Assembly (NCBI RefSeq): GCF_026932795.1
Contig: NZ_JADPVH010000020.1
Location: forward strand, 1 to 63,144
Reading direction: 5' to 3'
Source: Paenarthrobacter sp. Z7-10
Lineage (GTDB): Bacteria; Actinomycetota; Actinomycetes; Actinomycetales; Micrococcaceae
Length of the DNA: 63,144 nt
This document shows positions 8,151 to 17,114 of this stretch, in pieces. The notes under the pieces were generated by a model. The model did no database searches. It saw only the letters and a list, made by a program, of their open reading frames with translations, and was not told where the DNA came from. The position numbers and the translations under genes were made by a program. How positions within the stretch are numbered: position 1 is the first letter of the stretch; every line of letters starts with the position of its first letter.

Positions 8151-10006
8151 TAGGTGGCTCTCCTCAGGTTGTTATAGGCAATGCCATACTGTTCTGCATT
8201 TGAGGCCCACGTCCGTTTATCTAGCACGGCACAGCGGCCTGCTTCGCCGTACCCGATCCTGAGCCGGTGGTCGGTAAGAATTTCAGCCAAGCGTTCCGCA
8301 AGGATCTCCGGCGCACCCGCGACGGCTAACCGTCCAGTGACACCGTCTTTAATTATCTCACGCAGGGCAGGCAGGTCGCTGCCGACCACGGGACGTGCAC
8401 TGGCCATAGCCTCGACCGGCTTGAGCGGGGTGACTGAGCGGGTGACCTCAAGGCCTTTGCGGGGCACAACAAACACGTCCAAAGCTTGGTGGTACAGGGG
8501 TGTCCGTTCGCGCGGAACTCGCCCGGTGAAAACAGCCCGGTGTTCAAGGCCCAACTCCCGGACTTGGGACTGAAGGCTGGTCCGGACGCTGCCGTCGCCA
8601 ACTATGAGCAGCTTCAGCGTCGGGAATTGCGGGGCAAGAAGTCCGAAGGCCGTGATGAGGTCATCCAGGCCTTCGTAGTCCACCAGACTGCTGACGGTAC
8701 CGATGTAGAGGCCGCCCGGATCCAGGCCAAGCTGCAGCCGGGCGTCCTCCGGGCTGCCCGGTTCTTTCAGGAAGTCCCCGCCCACTGCATTCGGCGCGAT
8801 CAGGATGGCGTCCTCATCGACCCCGGCCGCCATGATTCGCTCCTTCATGGCATCGCCAAGGGTGATAACGAGGTTTGCGCTGCGCATAGCTTCTGCCTCA
8901 CGCTCCTGGAATAGCCGATAGCGTTCGCTGCCGCGTGCGGCGTTTCCCCGGGTGGATGCCCAGGTGTCCGCCAGCTGTCCCCGGACCTCGTACACCCAGG
9001 GAATGTTCAGCGCGTCCGCCACTGCGCGGGTCACAATCGCGTTGACGAAGTGCGTCGTGGTGTGAAGGACGCACGGACGAAATCTCAACGCCACATCCAG
9101 CAACATCTCGGCCTGCTGTTGGAGCCGCCCGTGCCTACCGGGTGACAGGCGGAAGGGCAGCAGACGCTCATACCGCACGCCATCAACCATGTCGGCGTCC
9201 CTTGCCAACACCTTTCCCACCTGGACGGGGTATCCAACGCGGGTCACGGCCAGAGTCTCCCAGCCTGCTGCCTGTTGAGCCAGGAGGATCGAGTGCGTGC
9301 GTTGGGCATAGCCGCTGCCGGTATGCGGAAGGGAATTGGTCAGGACATGCAGGACTTTGCTTGGCTGCGGCACGAATTCATAGCGTCGCGGCAGGCTCGG
9401 CGTCCAGCCTTGAAACACCTGCAGCTCGGCGGCAAGCCGCCTGCGCTGTCCTTCAACGCGCCGCCCACCGCCGCCGAGCGTTCTCACCGCGCCCGACATA
9501 TCGCCGTCGTACCATTGCCTGCGGGCGATAGTGCCTGCTGCCTTTGCGGAATCCCGCCCTCCGTGTGCGAGGAAACGATCCGCCCAATCCGGCCGGCCAG
9601 CGGCCAGCGCAACATCGGCAGCCGCCGTACGCCTGCCCGCCCCCGGGGCGCTAATCGCCAATTGGAAACGCCGCTCGAGGCCACTGGCATCCCCCGCCAT
9701 CCGAGACGCAACCAGCGCGACAAGGGAACCGGAGTTGGGCATGAGTTTGGCCACAAAGGCTGCCGGGCGGATGGTAAGTCTGGCTGGCAGTCGGCGGGAG
9801 ATCTGCAGAGCCAGGACAACGGGATCGTCCGACAGGTGTTCAGTCAAGGTCGTACGGACCAGTTGCGCGTTGCGGTACAGATCAATCATTTGTGCGGCAA
9901 GCGCATCCGGAGCCAATCGCAGCGATAGCCGGCTGACCGGCGGCAAACATGCGCGCCCACTTCCAGACCGCAGCGGAAACGGCGCTCCCCACCCCTGACG
10001 TTCCAC
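8150..10006 (-). CDS. GT4 family glycosyltransferase, N-terminus possibly frameshifted
   Basis: Up to 618 residues. The C-terminal half is a GT-B glycosyltransferase: LHVLTNSLPHTGSGYAQRTH near residue 220, PWVYEVRG, YIGTVSSLVDYEGLDDLI, VPRERTPLYHQALDVFVVPR, and PLKPVEAMASARPVVGSDLP with the nucleotide-binding Glu. The N-terminal 200 residues are helical and unassigned. The GTG at 10006 has no good ribosome site. In the next frame an ATG at 10010 has GAGG six bases upstream and reads MRGTSGVGSAVSAAV naturally until about 9945, where dropping one base in GCCGCCGG would join this frame. The true N-terminus is thus uncertain. The first gene of the polysaccharide operon, it probably starts transcription of the cluster. 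Confidence 0.75.
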   Translation of the reverse strand: MERQGWGAPFPLRSGSGRACLPPVSRLSLRLAPDALAAQMIDLYRNAQLVRTTLTEHLSDDPVVLALQISRRLPARLTIRPAAFVAKLMPNSGSLVALVASRMAGDASGLERRFQLAISAPGAGRRTAAADVALAAGRPDWADRFLAHGGRDSAKAAGTIARRQWYDGDMSGAVRTLGGGGRRVEGQRRRLAAELQVFQGWTPSLPRRYEFVPQPSKVLHVLTNSLPHTGSGYAQRTHSILLAQQAAGWETLAVTRVGYPVQVGKVLARDADMVDGVRYERLLPFRLSPGRHGRLQQQAEMLLDVALRFRPCVLHTTTHFVNAIVTRAVADALNIPWVYEVRGQLADTWASTRGNAARGSERYRLFQEREAEAMRSANLVITLGDAMKERIMAAGVDEDAILIAPNAVGGDFLKEPGSPEDARLQLGLDPGGLYIGTVSSLVDYEGLDDLITAFGLLAPQFPTLKLLIVGDGSVRTSLQSQVRELGLEHRAVFTGRVPRERTPLYHQALDVFVVPRKGLEVTRSVTPLKPVEAMASARPVVGSDLPALREIIKDGVTGRLAVAGAPEILAERLAEILTDHRLRIGYGEAGRCAVLDKRTWASNAEQYGIAYNNLRRAT

Positions 10007-10010
10007 GCAT

Positions 10011-10318
10011 AACCGTCCTCACAATTCCCCATTTAATAGCCGGGTATCCGGACCCGGCCACGCGGAAGAGCCGCGGGCCAAGCGTTGACTGCGGTCCCGG
10101 GAGGGGGGCCGCGGTCCCAATCAGCAACAACTTGTCCCGCCCACGCATTAGCCGTAGCCACGACGGACGGCCGCGCGCCTGGGCAAAGTCGTTAGCTACT
10201 GATCATACAAGATCCGGATTTCAAGCGGACTGCTGAGCGGCACCACAGACCATGTCGGTTCGGCTAGAGGGTCATCGGGCAGCACGAAGGCACGCTAAGA
10301 GCAGGTATCGTCGTAAGG
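10011..10318. other. intergenic region between divergent polysaccharide operon and lipoprotein genes
   Basis: About 308 bases separate the start of the minus-strand glycosyltransferase operon from the plus-strand DUF3515 gene, so both promoters should lie here. The part nearest 10010-10148 can be read on the minus strand as a continuation of the glycosyltransferase frame, starting at an ATG at 10148. I see no convincing -35/-10 pair, RNA gene or repeat. Confidence 0.4.
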
Positions 10319-10816
10319 GTGCGCTCAACGGTCCAAAAATGCTTCCTACGTCGAATCCTGCCTATTGTGTGCATCGCCGTTCTTCTCACCCTGACCGGTT
10401 GCTCCCCAGCCGTTGAGATCGCCCCCGCCGAAGACTCCGCCAACCCAGCCTGCGCGCCTATGATGGTGGCCCTGCCGGACGCGCTGGCGGACGCGCCTCT
10501 GCGCGACACGACAAGTCAGGCCACAGCCGCATGGGGCGATCCGTCCCTCGTGATCCTGCGCTGTGGCGTGAATCCCCCGGGACCAACGACCGACCGCTGC
10601 GTCAGTGTCAACGGTGTGGACTGGGTCATCAAAGAGGGCCACCCCACTTGGACGTTGACCACGTTCGGACGGACCCCTGCTGCCGAAATCTTGCTCGATC
10701 CCAACAAAATTACCTCCAGCACGGTGCTGGCGGAACTTTCCAGCGCGGTTAGCAAGATTCCGCAGAGTAGGAAGTGCGTGGGACCAGCGGACACCATACC
10801 TGTGCCGGACAAGTAG
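10319..10816 (+). CDS. DUF3515-family lipoprotein
   Basis: Small secreted lipoprotein of 165 residues. The leader (RRILPIVCIAVLLTLTGC) ends in a lipobox LTGC, so the mature protein is probably anchored outside the membrane by a diacylglyceryl Cys. The mature part matches the DUF3515 pattern as I know it: early ACAPMMVALPDAL, then VILRCGV, WVIKEG and a Cys near the C-terminus. Function of the family is unknown. It is commonly found beside ddl in Micrococcales, and here ddl lies 1.8 kb away with a glycosidase gene inserted between. The start is a GTG with AAGG only one base before it, so the exact start is uncertain. Confidence 0.75.
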   Translation: MRSTVQKCFLRRILPIVCIAVLLTLTGCSPAVEIAPAEDSANPACAPMMVALPDALADAPLRDTTSQATAAWGDPSLVILRCGVNPPGPTTDRCVSVNGVDWVIKEGHPTWTLTTFGRTPAAEILLDPNKITSSTVLAELSSAVSKIPQSRKCVGPADTIPVPDK

Positions 10817-10822
10817 GTTACG

Positions 10823-12499
10823 ATGCGGCGCACCCAAGTGGTCCAAAGTAATCGTTTCAGGGGCGGGCATTTGAGCACCATCGCGGCCGCGGGGGCGGTC
10901 TTGATGCTCTGCCTTAGCGGATGTTCTCCACTGAACCAAAGACCCAGTCCTGCCGAATCCTCTGCGGCTGCCTCCTTCGTTTCAACGTCAGTGGCAGCGA
11001 AGCCGTTCGCCGTGCCTCCGAAGCCGCTGCCGTGGGCTGACCGGCCGGAGTACGTCCAGATTGATACGGGACCGGGCTCGCACGCGGCCGCACCTGCCAC
11101 CACCGTAAGCGTGCAGGAGGCAGCGCTCGGTACGAAACTGCCCGACAGCCTCAACGGCCTTTCCTTTGAGGCCGACGTGCTGACCGAGGGTCTGCTGGAT
11201 CCCGAAAATTCCAATATTGCCCAGACGCTCAGCTATCTTGGTTCACCGGTCCTGCGCTTTGGAGGTAACACCGTTGACCGGCGCTTCTTTTGGACCTCAA
11301 CCGATGAGCCCCTGCCGCACTGGAGCGTGCCAGCGGAGGAAGGCGTGGCGAAAGTTACGCCGGTGGACTTGGAGCGGCTGAAAAGGCTGGCGGGGGCTAC
11401 CTCGGCAAAGGTCATAGTCAGCGCCGATTTAGGCCACCATGAGCCGGCCCGGGCCGCGGACTTCGCCGTTCACGCGAAGCACATCCTGGGCAGCAGCCTG
11501 CTGGGGATCAGCATAGGCAACGAGCCCAACGGCTACGTGAACAGCGATGACTATCTTGGCATTCGGGACAAGTCCTACAACTTCCAGTCCTACGCCAGCG
11601 AATACCGCCCGATGGTGGACGCCATCCTCAAAGCGGCTCCCGGCATCCGCATTATTGGACCGGACGTCTATGCCCAAAAGTGGCTGACGGACTTCGCCTC
11701 GCTCGATGTTCCCAACCTTGGTGCTCTGGCCTACCATAATTACCCCCTTTCGGCTTGTTCTTCCGGCGATACGGGTCCTGCTGTGCCCAGCGTTGCCAAC
11801 GCCATGTCTGCCGCAATGGCAGCTCACGTCCTGGAAAATGGCGGGGCAGTCAACGACATCGGCCGAGGGGCTGGAGTTCCGGTGTGGCTGACGGAGACGA
11901 ACCTCTCATCGTGTTTCGGCGGGAACGCTGTGACGGAAAAGCATCTGGACTCTCTCTGGGCCGTGAACTATTCATTAGGCGCTGCATCCGAGGGCACCTC
12001 GCAAGTGGACTGGCATGGAGCCCTGCAGAACTGCGAGGGTTCCCCGCCCGCATCGCCGCTGTGTGACCAGGGTCGCCATCAGCAGCCCCAGGACGCTTTG
12101 GCCATGAAACCGCTGTACTACGGCATGATGCTGGTCAATAACATTGCTCCCGGCGGGTTCCAAAAAGTTGCAACCTTCGGCGGGGAAAACGTCCACGCCT
12201 ACGCCGTCCGGCAGTCCGCTCGAAAGCTGAGCGTGATCCTGATCAACGAAAACGATCCGGCACGCTTCGGCCAGTCGGCGGTGACGGTCAAACTTCCCGC
12301 CAAAGCACGGACAGGTACCATGAGTCAGCTCACCGGACCGGACCTGCGTGCCGAGAAGGCGACTCGCATCGACGGGCAAGAATCCGCCGGAGTTCCTGTG
12401 GATTACCGCGCACGGATTCCAGGATTCAAAACCGGATCCTCCACTCTGAAGCTTCCGATCACCGCGGGAACAGCTACGGTTCTGGATTTCAGCTTCTGA
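10823..12499 (+). CDS. GH79-like glycoside hydrolase lipoprotein
   Basis: Secreted lipoprotein of 558 residues with lipobox LSGC at about residue 34 and a Ser/Ala-rich linker. The catalytic part is an (alpha/beta)8-barrel of the glucuronidase/heparanase-like type (GH79): VLRFGGNTVDRRFFW, the acid/base motif ISIGNEPNGY (Glu), and the presumed nucleophile in VWLTETNLSS. A beta-domain follows from about residue 430. The expected reaction is removal of glucuronic-acid-type sugars from polysaccharide at the cell surface. It begins seven bases after the DUF3515 gene, suggesting co-transcription, and faces the polysaccharide export operon that also contains a uronic-acid-forming dehydrogenase. A role in trimming the cell's own glycan is plausible but unproven. 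Confidence 0.75.
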   Translation: MRRTQVVQSNRFRGGHLSTIAAAGAVLMLCLSGCSPLNQRPSPAESSAAASFVSTSVAAKPFAVPPKPLPWADRPEYVQIDTGPGSHAAAPATTVSVQEAALGTKLPDSLNGLSFEADVLTEGLLDPENSNIAQTLSYLGSPVLRFGGNTVDRRFFWTSTDEPLPHWSVPAEEGVAKVTPVDLERLKRLAGATSAKVIVSADLGHHEPARAADFAVHAKHILGSSLLGISIGNEPNGYVNSDDYLGIRDKSYNFQSYASEYRPMVDAILKAAPGIRIIGPDVYAQKWLTDFASLDVPNLGALAYHNYPLSACSSGDTGPAVPSVANAMSAAMAAHVLENGGAVNDIGRGAGVPVWLTETNLSSCFGGNAVTEKHLDSLWAVNYSLGAASEGTSQVDWHGALQNCEGSPPASPLCDQGRHQQPQDALAMKPLYYGMMLVNNIAPGGFQKVATFGGENVHAYAVRQSARKLSVILINENDPARFGQSAVTVKLPAKARTGTMSQLTGPDLRAEKATRIDGQESAGVPVDYRARIPGFKTGSSTLKLPITAGTATVLDFSF

Positions 12500-12571
12500 G
12501 GTGTGTCATGCGGCAGGGCGCGATCCGGTAATACTTGCGGTGACAAGGCCCCGCTTACCTCTTGGCAACTT

Positions 12572-13717
12572 CTAGCGGAGGCCTGTTTTCCGGTTCAAAG
12601 CCAATTGGATGAGTTCATCAATCAGTTCCTGGTACGTCATTCCGGAAGCCGCCCACATCTGCGGGTACATGGACTTGGGCGTAAATCCGGGCATGGTGTT
12701 GATCTCGTTGATGATCAGTTCTCCGGCGGGGGTATAGAAGAAGTCGACGCGGGAAAGACCTTCCGCCCCCACGGCGTCAAAGGCTGCTGCTGCCAAGTAA
12801 CGGACCTTGGCCATGGCATCGGCCGGGATGTCCGCCGGACAGCTGAGGGCCGCGGCATCATCCTGGACATACTTGGCGTTGAAATCATAAAAGGCATGCT
12901 GGGAGTCGGTCACTGTGATCTCACCCGGCATGGACGTGCGGGGAGAATCACCGCCGCGGCCTTCGAGAACGGCGCATTCGATCTCGCGGCCTTCAATGCC
13001 AGCCTCGATCACCAGCTTTAGATCGTGCCGGCGCGCTTCCGCAACCGCCGCTTCCAGCTGTTCCAGACAATCCACTTTGGAAATTCCCATTGACGAGCCA
13101 GCGCGGGCGGGCTTGACGAAGACTGGAAAGCCCAACGCAGACACGCTGTCCCGGACTGTCTGCGGGTCAGTGAGCCACTGCCGGTCGGTGACTGCGACGT
13201 ACGGGCCCACGTCCAAGCCGGCCGAGGCGAAAACGACCTTCATGAAGTGCTTATCCATGCCGACGGCGGAGGCCAGCACTCCGGCGCCGACGTAACGTGT
13301 ATCGGAGAGTTCCAACAGGCCTTGAATAGTACCGTCCTCACCGAAGGGTCCGTGCAGCAGAGGGAACACGACATCGACGGAACCGAGTTCCCGCGGGATC
13401 TGGTTGGGAGCCGTCACCACCAACTGGTGAATGCCATTAATTTCCGTCAAGGAAACCGTCTCCGCAACTGCAACCACCTCCGGAAGGGAACCCGAGCTAA
13501 GCGACCACTCGGAAGAATCCCCGGCCGCCAACACCCACTGGCCGGATTTAGCGATACCGATGGGGATTACGTCGTACTTCTCCCTGTCAACCGCCGCCAA
13601 CACCCCGGCGGCGGTCACACAGCTCACAGCGTGTTCGCTGGACCTCCCGCCGAAGAGGACAGCGACGCGGGGACGGGCTGTCCCCCCGCCGGATCGAGTC
13701 TGGGTCGGTGTTTCCAA
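12572..13717 (-). CDS. ddl: D-alanine--D-alanine ligase
   Basis: Joins two D-Ala with ATP for the peptidoglycan stem peptide, in the cytosol. The 381-residue product is of normal length. The N-domain starts RVAVLFGGRSSEHAVS, the ATP-grasp region includes FVKPARAGSSMGI, and the C-terminal Mg/ligand loop is EINTMPGFTPKSMYPQMW. It starts at TTG 13717, two bases after the gpsA stop, with GGTGG inside the gpsA end as ribosome site. It is the last gene of the murA-plsC-gpsA-ddl run, and meets the GH79 lipoprotein gene tail to tail. Confidence 0.95.
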   Translation of the reverse strand: METPTQTRSGGGTARPRVAVLFGGRSSEHAVSCVTAAGVLAAVDREKYDVIPIGIAKSGQWVLAAGDSSEWSLSSGSLPEVVAVAETVSLTEINGIHQLVVTAPNQIPRELGSVDVVFPLLHGPFGEDGTIQGLLELSDTRYVGAGVLASAVGMDKHFMKVVFASAGLDVGPYVAVTDRQWLTDPQTVRDSVSALGFPVFVKPARAGSSMGISKVDCLEQLEAAVAEARRHDLKLVIEAGIEGREIECAVLEGRGGDSPRTSMPGEITVTDSQHAFYDFNAKYVQDDAAALSCPADIPADAMAKVRYLAAAAFDAVGAEGLSRVDFFYTPAGELIINEINTMPGFTPKSMYPQMWAASGMTYQELIDELIQLALNRKTGLR

Positions 13718-13719
13718 GC

Positions 13720-14787
13720 TCAGTAACCACCTTCGGACTTCAGTTCGCGGGCCAGCAAGTTCGGCCCCAAATCATCAACGGACATCTTGCCGGCCAGGAC
13801 GGCGACGACGGCGGCAGTAATCGGCATCTCCACACCGTACTGACGGGCCAAGTCATGCACCGCCTGTCCGGATTTAATGCCCTCGGCCGTCTGAGTCATC
13901 TGCTGGGCCACCTCATCCATGGTCAGCCCCTGTCCAATCAGCCGGCCGGCCGTATGGTTGCGGCTCAGGGGGGATGAACACGTCGCCACCAGGTCGCCGA
14001 GTCCTGCCAATCCGGACATGGTCTCGGCCCGCCCGCCCAGCGCCAGCGCCAGTCGGGTAGTTTCAGCCAATCCGCGGGTGATGACCGATGCCTTGGTATT
14101 GTCTCCCATCCGCCGGCCCTCGCAGATTCCCACGGCCAAAGCAATGACGTTCTTGACAATGCCGCCAATCTCAACGCCCACGACGTCGGTATTGGTGTAC
14201 GGCCGGAAATAGGCCGCCGTGCAGACACCGGCGATCCAGGCAGCCACGCTTTCATCGGTGCAGGCCACCACGGAGGCCGTGGGCTCCTGGCGCGCAATTT
14301 CCATGGCCAGATTGGGACCCGAGATCACCGCGATCCGATGCGGCTGCAAATCCAGTTCCTCACCAATCACCTGGCTCATACGGGCGTCCGTGCCGACTTC
14401 CAGTCCCTTCATCAGGGAGACCACCACCGCCTCCGGGCTCAGCAACGGAGCCCAGGCTTTCAGCTGCGAGCGAAGGGACTGCGCCGGTACAGCGAGAACC
14501 ACCAGCTCCGCGCCGCGAAGGACCTCGACGACATCGGTGGACGCCGAAATGTTCGCCGGCAGGTCAATGCCCGCCAAGTACTGGCCGTTACGGCGATTCT
14601 TGTTGATCTGATCAACAACGGCTTGACGCCGGCCCCAGATCACCACCCGACGCTCGGTGCCCTCGGCCGCGTCCGCCACAATTTTGGCGAACGTGGTTCC
14701 CCAGCTCCCCGCGCCGAGAATGGCTACCTTGGCGGGTGCCATTCTGGCGGCTGCGCTATTGCCAGGTGAATTCCCCAATTCGGTCAT
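13720..14787 (-). CDS. gpsA: glycerol-3-phosphate dehydrogenase [NAD(P)+]
   Basis: Reduces dihydroxyacetone phosphate to sn-glycerol-3-phosphate, the backbone for phospholipids. The 355-residue product shows VAILGAGSWGTTFAKI (nucleotide binding), VISGPNLAMEIA, and the catalytic Lys in GIVKNVIALAVGICEG; RNHTAGRLIGQG lies in the C-domain. The N-terminal 17 residues before the Rossmann strand are longer than usual; an internal ATG at residue 16 is an alternative start. The first ATG overlaps the plsC stop by four bases (ATGA), so the two are coupled; PlsC acts two steps later in the same pathway. Confidence 0.95.
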   Translation of the reverse strand: MTELGNSPGNSAAARMAPAKVAILGAGSWGTTFAKIVADAAEGTERRVVIWGRRQAVVDQINKNRRNGQYLAGIDLPANISASTDVVEVLRGAELVVLAVPAQSLRSQLKAWAPLLSPEAVVVSLMKGLEVGTDARMSQVIGEELDLQPHRIAVISGPNLAMEIARQEPTASVVACTDESVAAWIAGVCTAAYFRPYTNTDVVGVEIGGIVKNVIALAVGICEGRRMGDNTKASVITRGLAETTRLALALGGRAETMSGLAGLGDLVATCSSPLSRNHTAGRLIGQGLTMDEVAQQMTQTAEGIKSGQAVHDLARQYGVEMPITAAVVAVLAGKMSVDDLGPNLLARELKSEGGY

Positions 14788-15638
14788 TGCTCTTCCCCTG
14801 TTTGGCCGGCTGGACCGGCACGACCGGCAGGAGCGGCAGGAGCGGCAGGACCGGCCGAATCTTGCGGAAGGTTAGGCCCAAGTCCTGGACCGCCGTCGTC
14901 GCCCTGAATGATGCGTCCGTGGGAAGTTTGCTGATTTACGCTCGGGTCCCAGCGCGCCGCCGGGGGCGATTCGCCGCGCAATTGGGCTACCAGGACTGTG
15001 ATGTCATCCAAAATGAGGTTGGTGGCCGCCTCGAGAGTCGCCTTGTCCACCTTGGAGCCGTCATACCGGCTCAGGTCAACTGGATCGCCTACCAGCACTC
15101 TGACCCGTTTGCGCGGGAAGAAACGGATCCACCGTGCGTACCGGGGGAAGGCTTCCTGAGCCCCCCAATGTGCCACCGGAATGACCGGCGCCCCGGTCAG
15201 CAACGCCAGGCGTGCCGCGCCGGTGCGGCCTTTCATCGGCCACAAATCCGGATCCCTGGTCAAGGTTCCCTCCGGATAGATAATCACCGCGCCGCCGTTG
15301 TCCAGCACCTGGCGCGCCACTTCCAGCGACTTCCCGGCGCCGGCGCCGGAGCGGTCCACGGGTATCTGCATGGCATGGCGCAGCGCAGCGCCGACAATGG
15401 GGGTATTGAACAGGCCCTCCTTGGCCAGGAAGTGCGGCATGATGTTCTGGTTGTAGAGCATGTGACCCACCACCACCGGATCAATCTCGGTGCAGTGGTT
15501 GGGACAAACGATGATGCCCCGGTCCCGGGGCAGTTTGGCCAAATCCAGCCATTCCTTGCCCATCATGGCATTGGCCACTGGACGCAGGGTCCAGGCGAGC
15601 ACACCGATGAATAACCGCGTCGACCTTGAAATGCCCAC
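14784..15638 (-). CDS. plsC: 1-acyl-sn-glycerol-3-phosphate acyltransferase (PlsC-like)
   Basis: Acylates lysophosphatidic acid or a related lipid at the membrane. The 284-residue product has the acyltransferase motifs in order: NHCTEID (HX4D), GAVIIYPEGTLTRDP, and VIPVAHWG. The N-terminal segment is one hydrophobic helix (LFIGVLAWTLRPVANAMM). I start at GTG 15638 because AGGA lies eight bases upstream and a longer reading would run through murA in the wrong frame. The last 25 residues are Gly/Ala/Pro-rich, encoded by a CGGCAGGAG-type tandem repeat at 14824-14853, and are probably unstructured. Overlaps gpsA by four bases and follows murA by ten. Confidence 0.92.
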   Translation of the reverse strand: MGISRSTRLFIGVLAWTLRPVANAMMGKEWLDLAKLPRDRGIIVCPNHCTEIDPVVVGHMLYNQNIMPHFLAKEGLFNTPIVGAALRHAMQIPVDRSGAGAGKSLEVARQVLDNGGAVIIYPEGTLTRDPDLWPMKGRTGAARLALLTGAPVIPVAHWGAQEAFPRYARWIRFFPRKRVRVLVGDPVDLSRYDGSKVDKATLEAATNLILDDITVLVAQLRGESPPAARWDPSVNQQTSHGRIIQGDDGGPGLGPNLPQDSAGPAAPAAPAGRAGPAGQTGEEQ

Positions 15639-15648
15639 CGCGGCCGTC

Positions 15649-16986
15649 CTAGACCGATATCTTGCGGCTGTCGCTGACGTCAAAATCGGCGCCCAGACCG
15701 GCAAGCTTGTCGGCGAAGCGCTCGTACCCGCGGTTAATGATGTCGATGCCTGTGACGGTTGACGTTCCGGTGGCTGCGAGGGCCGCGATGAGATGGCTGA
15801 AGCCCCCGCGCAGATCCGGCACGTCGATGGCGGTGCCCTTGAGCTGGGACGACCCGGAGATGACGGCGGAGTGGAGGAAGTTTCGTTGCCCGAAGCGGCA
15901 CGGGACGCTGCCCAGGCACTCCCGGTGCACTTGGATATTGGCTCCCATCCGCACCAACGCGTCGGTGAAACCGAAGCGGTTCTCGTAGACCGTTTCGTGC
16001 ACAATCGACACGCCCTCGGCCTGCGTCAGGGCCACCACGAGAGGCTGTTGCCAATCAGTCATGAAGCCGGGATGCACGTCCGTTTCCAGCACCAGCGGGT
16101 TTAGCTTGCCGCCCCGGTGGTAGAAGCGGATGCCCTGGTCATCGATGTCCATACCTCCACCCACCTTTCGGTAGGTGTTCAGGAACGTCATCATGTCCCG
16201 CTGCGTGGCGCCGTCGACGTAGATGTCACCGCGGGTCACCAACGCTGCGGAGGCCCAGGAGGCGGCCTCATTGCGGTCCGCCAGCGCCCGGTGGCTGTAT
16301 CCGCGCAGTTCCCGCACGCCTTCGATCCGGATGGTGCGGTCCGACTCGACATTGATGACGGCGCCCATTTTCTGCAGCACGGCGATCAAGTCAACTATTT
16401 CGGGCTCGGTGGCGGCCCCGGTCAACTCGGTGATGCCCTCCGCGCGGGTGGCGGCCAGCAACACCTGCTCGGTGGCGCCGACGCTGGGGTAGGGCAGTGA
16501 AATCCGCGCTCCGTGCAGCCCCTTGGGAGCGGAAATATGGATCCCGCCGGGGCGTTTTTCCACCACAGCGCCGAATTGGCGCAGCACATTGAGGTGGTAG
16601 TCGATGGGGCGGTCACCGATTTTGCAGCCGCCCAGATCCGGAATGAAGGCCTCACCGATGGCGTGGATCAGCGGACCACAGAAGAGGATGGGAATCCGGG
16701 AGTCACCGGCATGCGCGTCGATGGCCGTGCTCGACGCGGTCTTGGCGTCCTTCGGGTCCAGGGTCAGGTCGCCCGTATCGGGATCCTTGAGCACCGTGAC
16801 GCCGTGCAGCCGCAACAGTGAGGTGACAACCTCCACGTCCTTGATTTCCGGGACGTTGCGCAGCACCGATGGCTCGCTTCCAAGCAAAGCAGCTACCATC
16901 GCCTTCGGCACCAGGTTCTTGGCTCCGCGCACCTGCACCCTTCCAGCTAAGGGGACGCCACCGCGGATCGTCAGAACACTGCTCAT
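15649..16986 (-). CDS. murA: UDP-N-acetylglucosamine 1-carboxyvinyltransferase
   Basis: First committed step of peptidoglycan synthesis: transfers enolpyruvate from PEP to UDP-GlcNAc. The 445-residue product starts with VLTIRGGVPLAGRVQVRGAK, has the RIPILFCGPLIHAIGEA stretch, and keeps Cys in LGGCKIGDRPIDYHL at the place of the catalytic, fosfomycin-sensitive Cys. The C-terminal DLRGGFSHLIAALAATG is also typical. It is the promoter-proximal gene of murA-plsC-gpsA-ddl and follows the leuD terminator. Length is slightly above the E. coli protein. The start ATG has no strong ribosome site that I can point to. Confidence 0.95.
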   Translation of the reverse strand: MSSVLTIRGGVPLAGRVQVRGAKNLVPKAMVAALLGSEPSVLRNVPEIKDVEVVTSLLRLHGVTVLKDPDTGDLTLDPKDAKTASSTAIDAHAGDSRIPILFCGPLIHAIGEAFIPDLGGCKIGDRPIDYHLNVLRQFGAVVEKRPGGIHISAPKGLHGARISLPYPSVGATEQVLLAATRAEGITELTGAATEPEIVDLIAVLQKMGAVINVESDRTIRIEGVRELRGYSHRALADRNEAASWASAALVTRGDIYVDGATQRDMMTFLNTYRKVGGGMDIDDQGIRFYHRGGKLNPLVLETDVHPGFMTDWQQPLVVALTQAEGVSIVHETVYENRFGFTDALVRMGANIQVHRECLGSVPCRFGQRNFLHSAVISGSSQLKGTAIDVPDLRGGFSHLIAALAATGTSTVTGIDIINRGYERFADKLAGLGADFDVSDSRKISV

Positions 16987-17073
16987 AAAAAACCCAATTC
17001 CTCGTTCTTAGCCGCTTTCCGGAGACGGCGGAAGCCAAAGCTAAGCATAGTTTCTCCTCCAAGCAGACTGAAA

Positions 17074-17099
17074 TGCGCCCCGCCGCACGGCGGGGCGCA
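17074..17099 (-). terminator. terminator after leuCD
   Basis: A 12-bp perfect stem (17074-17085 with 17088-17099, almost all G+C) lies 15 bases past the leuD stop. On the minus strand it is followed by a short TTT. It should end the leuCD transcript ahead of murA. Confidence 0.75.
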
Positions 17100-17114
17100 A
17101 AAACGGCATCGCCG

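Noticed and set aside
15639-16004. N-terminal extension of PlsC into murA
   Set aside because: The longer frame reads through murA in a wrong frame; murA is certain, and a GTG with AGGA at 15638 fits the acyltransferase start.
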